NCBI GenBank assembly: GCA_003290165.1
Contig: QNQO01007585.1
Coordinates: forward strand, 1-64,000
DNA: 64,000 nucleotides
DNA from: Berberis thunbergii
Taxonomy: Eukaryota; Streptophyta; Magnoliopsida; Ranunculales; Berberidaceae
Reading direction: 5' to 3'
The notes below the pieces were generated by a model. That model ran no database searches. It saw only the letters and a list, made by a program, of their open reading frames with translations, and was not told the DNA's origin. Every line of letters begins with the position of its first letter. The stretch's first letter is position 1. The position numbers and the translations under genes are program-made. Shown here piece after piece: positions 32,326-41,900 of the stretch.

Positions 32326-33583
32326 CTGTTCGGGGGCTCCTTTGCTTGCCCTATACCAGTTATCGTCTGAATCTATGTATGTAAGAGCAATCCGCTTGTT
32401 CACTAGATTGAAGGGCAGAAAATGCACTTCTGTGATATTTGTAGGTGCCTGCACTCAAAAAGATGGTTAAGAATTTCTTGTTCCAAGAAATAATATCTAC
32501 CATAATTATGTAGTACTACAACTGCATACTATTTTCTATTTCATTTGCTACCTCTTTTGGATCAGCAAGCATGTTGACAATGGCTGTGTCAATAGCATCT
32601 TGGTTCTCAAGTCTTGAGGCTCTAGCTGAAAGCAAGACAATAGTATCTTTGTCCATGACTCTATTGAAAACCTACAGTGGATATCATTTCAATGTGCGAA
32701 CAAAGTTATGAAAGAATGTAGTGCACTACCTGTCTAGAGCTCAACATTGTCAACACACTATAAAAATTGGAAATATATATATAGCTCTCTAGATAAGAGA
32801 AACCAAGTAACCAATTAACATAAGTGGGGTGTATATCACAACCAATTTGTCATGGTCGTAAACTTTTAAAATGATTTTCCCAGAAATAGCTACTGCACAG
32901 CAGTGTACAAGATGTTCTATGAGTGTGGCCAAGCATTCCTAACATCAAGTTCACTATTAATGGGTTATTCATGCTTATCAAGAAGATATGGAGTCGAGGG
33001 CACTTGAGGAAGATCCATAAAGGATATTCCTTTCAACTTCCTTCATGTTTCATTGGGATTCAAACTTGATTTTGTAGCTTGTCTTCTTTCATGTATTAAT
33101 ATTTCTAGGTGCCTCTGTGATCCCTCACTCAATTTGTACACTGATTTCTAATGAATATATTGGTGGGCTTGATCTCCAAAAGAAAAACATAGCAAACCCA
33201 AGGGGATTCATAGATCACAACTTGATGCGCACAATATGGCATACACAGCCCTATTACAGCTTTGCACACACGTACCCATGAGAGAATATCTGTAGAGATA
33301 TGAATCCAAGACCTTCCCTGTGATGCCATGTGAAATAAATAATTGCAAAAAGAGCTCGAGTCGTTAGCAAAATGGTGAATTTTAAACTATGTGGTACATG
33401 CATGCCCAACACAATGTAATAATCATTCACATTAACTAGGCAAACAATAAATAAGTCTTGTACCTCTATCAGGTTTCGGTCAACAGTGAAGTGATTTAGA
33501 GTAAGGGTTGTGGTTTTGTCACTGCAGAGAACATCCATTCTTACCATTTCTTCAATTGCAGTCATCTGTTTTGTGATTGCACC
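32326..33583 (-). pseudogene. Plasma-membrane H+-ATPase (AHA-type P3A) fragment
   Basis: Exon 33583-33464 reads [20 protein letters not shown] then [20 protein letters not shown]; exon 32671-32552 reads [20 protein letters not shown] then NMLADPKE; exon 32448-32326 reads [20 protein letters not shown] and [10 protein letters not shown]. This is the phosphorylation and nucleotide-binding region of the plant proton pump. The invariant DKTGT is DKTTT, which should abolish activity. One or more exons expected between the first two are missing. It is the captured fragment nearest to the CT-rich end of CACTA-1. Confidence 0.92.
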
Positions 33584-33889
33584 CTTTTAAGAAAATACAG
33601 ACACAAATTTCAGATTAAAAGAAACCATTAAGAAAACAAAGATATGCATTTCATATGAAAAGCACCCTTTAGGAAAATACAGATATAAATTTCTTATCAA
33701 AAGCACCTACATATACAGATTTCAGAACATAACTAGGAGAAAATGACGTGGATGTCAATAATAAGATAGTAGAGGCACACACATTCACCAAGTCCTGTCC
33801 TCTTCACTCTCGCCGACAGATATGTTGAGGATGAGTTTCTGGATCATGATTTCCTTCATTGGGTTTGATAACTTCTTCTCAGCGGCCTA

Positions 33890-34200
33890 CAAAAATCACA
33901 TCAGATCAGATCTCTATCTCTATCTATATCTATCGATCTCCCTTACTCTCTCCCTGGATCTGGATCTATGTTCCTCGATCTCTCAATCTCTCTCTCCCTC
34001 ACTCTCCCTCGATCTCTCCCCATGGATCTCTCTCACTCTCGCATGTAGAGTGGTGTGTTTTAGGTTTGAAGCTGCAGTGGGGAAAGGCCCTGTAGAGAGG
34101 CGAAAGCGGGGAGAAAGGCGAAGAGAACAGGGCATGGAGGGAAGGAGAGCGATACATGGAGGGGAAGAAAAGAGGGAGAGAGATAGAAAAATGTTTTCTA
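33890..34200. repeat. Polypyrimidine then polypurine tract near CACTA-1 right end
   Basis: Plus-strand CTCTATCTCTATC-type and CTCTCTCTCCCTC-type repetition at 33900-34045 is followed by GA-rich sequence at 34080-34200. In the minus sense, which is that of the captured exons, the first tract met from the terminus is CT-rich, as in CACTA-2. It may be a leader or promoter. Open frames here are low-complexity. Confidence 0.5.
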
Positions 34201-34368
34201 AAATTTAGAGGAGCAATAGAGGAACGAATTCATGTTTTTAATTTCCCCCTCTCTTTCACAACGTTTTCATATTCTATTGCTATTAAAATATAGACTTTTT
34301 AGTTTTCATAGCACTTGTGTTAAAAACGCTATGATAAAGTGCTTTTAATAGACAATTGTGTTGTAGTC

Positions 34369-37300
34369 ACAGATTGGCCCTTAAACAGGAGAAATTGTTT
34401 TGGATGCAAAAGGCGGGGGAGAAAGAATTTAAGGATAGAGATGCATGTACTAAATAAATTTTTGCCTTGGTCAAATCTAGAAAGAAAAAAAGTCGATCTC
34501 CTCAATCACTTTGTAGTGTGGTAGGGCGATATCAGATTTGGGCGAAATTCTCAGAGAAGCCAATTGTTTTTTCCGCCAACTACTCTCTGCCCTGGATGCT
34601 CAAGGGGTTGATAGTGACTTGTTGGATTGTATTCCTTCGTTTGTCTTAGGTTTGGATTGTTACCGTATAGTTGCGAGTCTATCTTTGGAGGAAGTTAAGA
34701 ATGCTACCTTTGATATTCCAAGGAATAGCGCGCCAGGTCCGGATGGGCTTACAGCGGGTTTCTTTCAATCATGCTGGGAGATTGTTGGTGTTGATATTTG
34801 GAATGCAACTATTCAATTCTTTCTAGGTGAAGCTTTGCCTTCGGCTTTCTCGACCAATTTTATAGCTATGCTAGGTTTTTTTTTTCTGATTTCCATCCTA
34901 TTAGTATTTGCAACGTTATTTAAAAATTTTCAGTAAAATTTTTTGCAATATACTAGCCTTATTGCTTCCAAGTATTATAGGCCAAGAACAGGGGGCATTT
35001 GTCAGGGGTAGATTCAGTGGGGAAAATATTGGCTTGGCTCAAGAAATGGTGCGTGACATTCATAAAAAGGTAACAGGTGGTAATGTTGTTCTTAAAATTG
35101 ATATGGAGAAAACATATGACATATTGGAGTGGCCTTTCCTCTTATCTATGCTTAAGAGATTTGGGTTTCGAATAGAGTCTGTCATCTTGTCTCCAACTGT
35201 ATTGCTCATTGCGGATTCTCGGTGTTATTGCAAGGAGGCTATAATGGTTATTTTAAGTCCTCCAGAGGATTGAGACAAGGGGACCCTATTTCTCCGTTGT
35301 TATTTGTTGTAGCGTCGGAGGTTCTCAGTCGAGGACTTTTGGGCACTTTTGTAAGAGGTGATAGTTGTTACTATTATGCGCCTAGACATTGCTGGCCTTT
35401 AACACATCTTTTGTACGCATACGGCACCCTTATTTTTCTAAATGGGAGAAAGTCTTCCATTACATGGTGTATCAGGTTTTTGGAAAAATATGCGTGTATT
35501 TCATGACAAAAAATTAATGCAGCGAAAAGTTCTTTCATGATTGAGGATAATGCATCAGTGGAACGTGTGGTGGATATTAAGACCTATACAAGCTTCCAAT
35601 GTACAGGATCTCCTTTGAAATATTTGGGAGTGCCTATTTTTTAGGGAAGATGCAAGATTATTTATTTTGATGAGTTGGTTAACAAAATCCAAAAGCAGAT
35701 CAGTGGCTGGAAGACAATGTTTTTATCCCCAGGTGGGAGATTGATTTTGATTAAGCGCCATTTTTGTTCCTAATCAAGTTATCGCTAGAATTCATAAATT
35801 ATTGGCGAATTTCTTTTGTGGTGACTATGAAGGCAAATAAAAAAAAGTGGATCTCTTGGAAAAAAATTTGTTTCCCCAAGGGTGAAGGAGGCTTGGGTGT
35901 TAGGAATCTTGTTACTCACTAAGGCCTTTCGCCTGAAAGCCCTTTGGAGTGTACGAAATTCTAATTCCTTGTGGGCAAATTACATGAGATATAAATACTG
36001 GAACGATAGGGCCCCAGTCTTCTATCAGTTAGAAAAGAATAATGTTTCGCCTTTTATGAAAGATATCATGAATTATAAAGGAGTTTTTGTTGGCAACAGT
36101 CTCTGGCGCATTGGTTGTGGGAATTCGAGTTTTTTTGCTTTTAATTGGAACTCTTCGACAGTGTTCTTGAGGACAAGTGGTTTCGAGGCTCTAGGGATCT
36201 GGCCCACGATAGCAGAGGTTCGGAGTGGGGATTTTAAGCTCGTTAGTCCTGAGGTGAAAATGTTGGCGAAATCTCTTTTTGATGGAAGAATTCAGAGGAG
36301 CCAGCGGGATACAGATTCTTGTATTTGGACCCCGGATCTTGATGGCCTCTTTAGTTCGCATTCGGCATATGAGCTTCTACTTGACAAGAAAGGTAGAAAT
36401 ATGATGCTTGATAAATTTTTGTTGTCCATTTTTTCCTTCTAGAATCTCAGTTTTTGTTTGGAAGCTTCTTTTAGAGGTGTTCCAAGTGATGGGGACTTCA
36501 CAGATGTGAGGTCAACCTTGCGTCGAGGTGTTGTTGTTGTGTTTCTTCTAATGTGGAAACTTTAAATCATCTTTTCCTTGAAGGTGACCTGGCCATAAGG
36601 GTGTGGAGTCATTTTGAAGCCATTTTTGATATACATATTAGGAGGCCGACGAAAATCACCACGATCTTGAGAGTTTGGTTTAGGAGACTGAATAAGAAAT
36701 CTCAAGTCGGTTTGCTCTATTTCTTAATACCCATGTTCATCATTAAGGAAATATGGAAATAACGGTGTCAGGGTGTTTTTGATAATGGAAAGCCAAACGT
36801 GGGTAACAGTAATTTTGCTTATTAGGAGGAGCATTCGTCTGGAGAATTCCTTTTTTATTCCTAAGCAGGTGAGTGAGAACAAGAACCCTCTTTTAGCCCT
36901 TGGTCGACCTATTTCTACTATTATTACTAAGTGCAATAGAGTGGTATATTGGAACGCTCCCTTGGAGGGCTCGGTGTCACTTAATGTTGACGGGTCGTCG
37001 AGGAAAACAAAGGCGACAACTGGCATTATTATCAAGAATAGTTTGGGCAATTATCTGATAGCTAAACAAGTTAAATAATTTTGCGGAGGTCCGAGCGGTT
37101 ATGGTGGGGCCCCAGTTGTGCAACAGTTTGGGATTTTCAAAGGTTTGCATTCAAACGGATTCTAAAATTGAGAGCAGTTGTTTCTATGAGGAATTTAAAA
37201 TCTCATGGCACATGAAAAATGATTGGCGGGAGATCAAGATATTGGCTTCTTATATGGAAGTTAGCTGTGTTCACATTTTCATGGATGCTAATGCGGTAGC

Positions 37301-37433
37301 AGACGCTTTTGTGAATAAAGCTCAGGAGGAGGGTGTTAGTCGTGTTTTCTGTGCCACGAATCTCCCTTGCAGGATTGCTGGTCTGGTTTATTTGAACAAG
37401 GTTCATACCGCATATATTCGTGTTCCTAAATGA
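34369..37433 (+). pseudogene. LINE A ORF2, RT to RNase H part (3' piece)
   Basis: Resumes with LALKQEKLFWMQKAGEKEF and a TAA. RT motifs follow: NSAPGPDGLTAGFFQSCWEI, then LPSIIGQEQGAFVRGRFSGE, KIDMEKTYDILEWPF, GLRQGDPISPLLFVVASEV. The catalytic box reads LLYAYGTLIF where intact LINEs have [10 protein letters not shown]. Then a zinc-binding region (NHLFLEGDLAIRVWSHFEA) and an RNase H domain ([36 protein letters not shown]) ending at 37433. At least five frameshifts or stops. Related to ORF2 of LINEs C and D. Confidence 0.88.
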
Positions 37434-38451
37434 GGTGTGAGATGGACCATCTTAGGTTGCGGGTTTATGGTCTCGTGCAGATGGTGGTTTGCGGTGGTGC
37501 CTTGCAGCACTGGGATTTGCAGCTGGCAACAAGTGGTGGGCGAGGACTTTTGTGGGTGCTGTGTACAAAACAGAGTTGTCAACTCTGTTTTCATATAGCA
37601 TTCAGATTCAAGCAACAAGCCATAGTGGTGTCTGGCATCAGTGGATTTTTGAATGATTCTGGAGTTGCTGGCTTCAGTGGAAAGGCTGGCTTTGGAAGAT
37701 GCAGTTGGGCGACGTTGTTGTAGGTGACTGGAGCAACATCCAATTTCGTTGTTTGCTGTTCTGAGGCTTTTGTGCGGTTACAGGACAACTTACTGTTGGT
37801 CTGCGCGTGCTGCAAGGTGCGGTGTGCTAGGTGCGGTGCGCTATCCTGCGGTTGTTGTGGCAGGTGTGCTAGGTGCATTTTGGTGGACAAGATGGCACAG
37901 TTTTGCGCGTGCTGGTTGGGGCTGCAGGAGCGAAGTGTTGGGGTGCTGCATGCTCTGTTTCACTGGGCAGAGGTGGCCTCGGACTTTTCTTAGTCTACCT
38001 AAGTCTTGCTAGCATTTGGATTGGTTGCTAATGGCCTTAGTGATTCATAAGGTTGCCATTGGACACTGGCCTAGTCTACATATATTGGCCTTTGGCCTTT
38101 GGATTGGTTGTCATTGGTTACCTTTGGTTTTTCAAAGTGCATACTAGTGGGTTGTTTGGTGTTTCTGGTTTCAAGATTTGATAGTAGCAATTGATTGTGG
38201 GATGAAGCAATTTTAGTGGGACACTGTTTGGACTTTGGAGCTTGTCATTGGATAGGTAATTTGTCTAGTGTTGTTTGCTTGGTTTTTAATACGGGTAAAA
38301 TTGTAACATACTTCCGTTTAGTTTGTAATTCTTTCTTGATAAGTAATAAAGGTCTGGCATCTCATGGTTTCCCTTCCCCACCGGAGGTTTAATTTTAAAA
38401 ATTAAAAAAAATAAAAAAAAATTAAAAACATAAAAAAATAAAAAATAAAAA
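37434..38451 (+). other. LINE A 3' UTR and A-rich tail
   Basis: Contains an 11-bp-stem hairpin AAAACAGAGTT/AACTCTGTTTT at 37567-37591, GC-rich GTGCTAGGTGCG repetition, and the conserved 3' end ACGGGTAAAATTGTAA ... TAAAGGTCTGGCATCTCATG ... CCGGAGGTTTAATTTT shared with LINE D (62900-63010) and, inverted, with LINEs B and C and the fragment at 55035. An A-rich tail ends at about 38451. A matching target duplication could not be found because the LINE 5' end is outside the window. Confidence 0.85.
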
Positions 38452-38864
38452 GGAGCAGTGTATTTATTCCATTGCCTTCTCTTCCATTTATTGACTTACA
38501 GGTATATCAATGATCAATCACTTTATTTTCTAACCAATATTATGGTTGATATTTATGACTTACAACTGTGAATGCTTTCCAAAGTAAGAGTCGTACATTT
38601 TACCAAGGTAATGAGACCAGCACATGACAGAATAGTCCTTATTTATGATAATTCTGTTTATGTGGGCTGATGCATGCTATTTACTTCGCCAATATTGAGT
38701 TAACATTCCCTCTTAGTATTTGATTAGAGAAAAGATTATTGCATGTTCTTAGCCATCACTATATTGTTAAGGTACAATGCAAACTAGTAGATCGAGTTAG
38801 TTAATTTTGGTAAACTCCACACCCATAAATTAAAAGCCCCTAGCTCCAACATTACCTAACCTGT

Positions 38865-38874
38865 TCTATATATG
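38865..38874 (+). promoter_or_regulatory. TATA box of the fatty acyl reductase gene
   Basis: TCTATATATG lies 46-55 bp upstream of the start codon at 38920, a fitting distance for a short leader. The proximal promoter available before the LINE A tail is only about 470 bp. Confidence 0.5.
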
Positions 38875-38919
38875 TTTTCTTGGCTTTTTTCAGTTCTCTA
38901 GTAACTAGTTGTAGCAAAC

Positions 38920-41900
38920 ATGACTTCTGTGTTCTTGAAACAAATCCTAGTTTCTCCCAAACAAAGGTTTTCAATCTCACCTGGTACGCATGATCCATGC
39001 TGCATGAACAACTTCATGTGGAACAAAAAGAGGAAGATGGTGATCATGATGTGCGGCCAGAACAATGGCCACTTAACTACTTTTAGCGATCATGATGAGC
39101 AGCGCTCTCCGCTAGTGCCAACAAAAGCGAAGATGGATCGACATGGTTCTTCTACTGTGATGGATGTACCATCGCTTTGTGGGAAGACACTAGTGGAGAA
39201 GGAAGAGGAGGTTGCTGCTGCTGCCAAGGACTTGTGTTATGAAGAAGAAATTGGCATTGTTAAAATTTCTTAGAGGGAAGGTCTTGCTAGTAACTGGATC
39301 AACGGGCTTCTTAGCCAAAGGTATGTTGTTCACTAGAACGTCCCCTGGGAAGAGAGTTAGGCAGACTGCGACCAGTATTTGCAATAACATATTTTAAAAA
39401 TTCCACAGGTTGTGAACAAATTTATTACTTGACTGATTATTTTGTTTTGTTTGTGAATTTACAGTTTTCATTGAGAAGATCTTAAGAACTGTACCTGATG
39501 TGAGCAAGATATACTTATTGATAAAGGCCAAAAACAAAGAAGCAGCTATGGAGAGAGTGAAGAGAGAAGTAGGTGCTTTTATTAATGAATTAATTGTTTA
39601 ATCAATACTAGACAACTTCTACTTTGGTCTTAATCAAAGAATGTTGGAATATTAAAGCCTGTGAAGTAATTTCTTCTAGAGGATTAGGCTCTTTGAATTT
39701 CCTAGGCCTTTGGCATAAGGGCTTAGTTTACTTCACAAGCTTCTCTTGTTGTTTTTAGGTTCTTGTTTAGATTTTGGGTAAAGTCGTAATGTACCCTTAC
39801 TTGTGTTAAACTTTTGACAACTAAGAGTTGCAATTTATCATAGAAGTACCATATCTGTGTGTTCACATGTGATGTCAACATCACCTGTTTGGATTTTTGC
39901 TAATTAATATTAATTGACTTTTATTATGCATGCTTAATCAGATTATAAATACAAACTCTTCAAGTGTTTGCAACAAATGCATGGAAAATCCTTTCAGACA
40001 TTCTTGTTCAGCAAGCTGGAACCTGTGGTAGGAAATGTTAGTAAGGCTAATCTGGGAATAGAAGTGGGCGTAGCAGATCAAATTATAAATCAAATCGATG
40101 TTATTGTTCATTCCGCAGGCAATACAACCTTCGATGAAAGGTACAAATGTTTAGATATTATATGGTTTTGTTGTATATTAACCAGTTAAACAATTGTAAG
40201 TTGAGAAATCATTTCTAACAATTAGATTACAAAATTTCAGGTATGATGTAGCTCTTGATACAAACACAAAAGGACCACACGGCCTTATGCAATTTGCAAA
40301 GAGGTGCTGGAATCTCAAGGTCGTCCTACATGTATCAACAGGTAATGATTCCAATTTTGTTGACCTGCTTCTTATTGGTTGTTTTATAATATGATAGTTA
40401 ATTCTAGCCATTCTTTTATTTTTACAGACTAAAACTACAAACATGGTTGTGACTATATCTAAATTAGGATTAAGACTTAAATCAGTTTAATGAAGAAATA
40501 GGCAAAAATCTTCGGTACATCAAAATAAAATCAGAATCAGTGTTTATAATAGAAAGAATGTTTAATTTGCAGTTGCCTTATATATTTATTTGTTTTTTAT
40601 GTATTGAATTTATAGAAAACTGATTTGTGAATCCCTTATCTTTTTTATATAATATTAATTCTTAGAGATAAATCTTTCTTCTTATTGGACATCTTGTGGT
40701 GCAGCATATGCAAATGGTGAAAGACAAGGTATAATCATGGAGAAGCCATTTTGCGTTGGAGATAGCATTGAAAGAGAGAGGGCTGCCAGTGAATACCCAA
40801 AGAGATCCTTCCCACTCCTTGATGTCGAATCTGAAATCAAGATGGCCATGGATGCAAGGGATGCTTCTCAGGATATCATTGTTGCTCAAAAGATGAAAGA
40901 AATGGGTCTAGAGAGGTAGTTACCTACACTCTTGTTTTTTTTTTTTTCGGTAGAGTGTGTCTTCGAAGGAGGAAACCCTCTAAATATTAGTGTAGGTCAC
41001 TTTGTGTGGTGAGCACACAGGTATTGTTTAGTAAGGTTAAAGAATAGTTTTTTTTATATAAAATTAAATCTTCAGTGGGGAGGGGCAACTATGGGATGTC
41101 AGACATTTATTACTTGATAAAAATGTTATACACCTTTCGGGGGTATATGACGACTTTACCCGAGAAAAAAGAAAACTAGTGGACATTACTATGTGATCTT
41201 GATCAAGAAAAACCTTATGAATAAGGTCTTTGATCAAATAAACCATTACATAACAAAAATTAAAATAAGGTCCATGATAAAATAAACCATTACATTACAA
41301 AATAAGGCCTACTACCAAATAAACCATTACATAACAAAAAAGGAAAATTGAAAACTAGACCTATTTCACCAAGGATAAGGCCTAAACTAAGGAAAGTTAG
41401 GCCTTAAAGACCTTATTCATGGTCTAGGCCAAATTCACCAAAAGACTAGTCCTCATAAACAAACAAATAAGTAAGCGAGCAAAGGCCTGTTTCACAAAGG
41501 ATAAGGCCTAAACTAAGGAAAGTTAAGCCTTAAAGACCTTATTCAAGGTCTAGGCCAAATTCACCAAAAGACTAGGCCTCATAAACAAACAAATAAATAA
41601 GCAAGCAAATGCCTATTTCACCAAGGATAATGCCTACACTAAGGAACTTAGGCATCAAAGACCTTATTCAAGGTCTAGGCCAAATTCACCAAAAGACTAG
41701 GCTTCATAAACAAACAAATAAATAAGCAAGCAAAGGCCTTAACCAATAAGGCCTTGAAACTAGGAAAAAGGAAAACCATACCTAGCATCAACCGAAAAAA
41801 CCAGTAGCAATCTCTTCCCAAGAACCATTGCACAACTTGCAACTTGCATGCATGACAAATAGCTTGCAACTTATAAGCATAACAAACTTGCAAGTGCAAT

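Larger units (their letters stand above)
14292..34368. mobile_element. CACTA-1, 20-kb Pack-type CACTA element with many captured host exons
   Basis: Left end CACTACAACAAAAAAGCC at 14292; right end GTTGTAGTC at 34368 (the last base differs from the canonical G). The target duplication is ACA at 14289-14291 and 34369-34371. Deleting the element and one ACA gives the LINE A reading frame CQAEY-R-LALKQE without a break, which matches the other LINEs at this place. Without LINE B inside, the element is about 11.4 kb. Inside are minus-strand fragments of at least seven unrelated host genes and no recognisable transposase, so it is non-autonomous. It shares terminal and subterminal sequence with CACTA-2 in opposite orientation. 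Confidence 0.9.
12172..38451 (+). mobile_element. LINE A, L1-type retrotransposon split by a 20-kb CACTA
   Basis: Remaining LINE sequence is 12172-14291 and 34369-38451, about 6.2 kb. Order: ORF1 C-terminal half, ORF2 (endonuclease, reverse transcriptase, zinc-binding, RNase H), a 1-kb 3' UTR and an A-rich tail at 38396-38451. The ORF1 N-terminal half must lie beyond the CACTA that ends at 12171. Frameshifts, stops and a damaged RT active site show it is dead. Its tail ends about 470 bp upstream of the start codon of the fatty acyl reductase gene. Confidence 0.85.

Noticed and set aside
33822..34208. 128-codon open frame with LYLYLYLSISLTLSLDLDL
   Set aside because: Generated by the CT/TA microsatellite near the CACTA-1 end.
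37430..38012. Open frames with CARCGALSCGCCGRCARC-like composition
   Set aside because: LINE A 3' UTR with GTGCTAGGTGCG repetition, located after the RNase H stop and before the A-rich tail.
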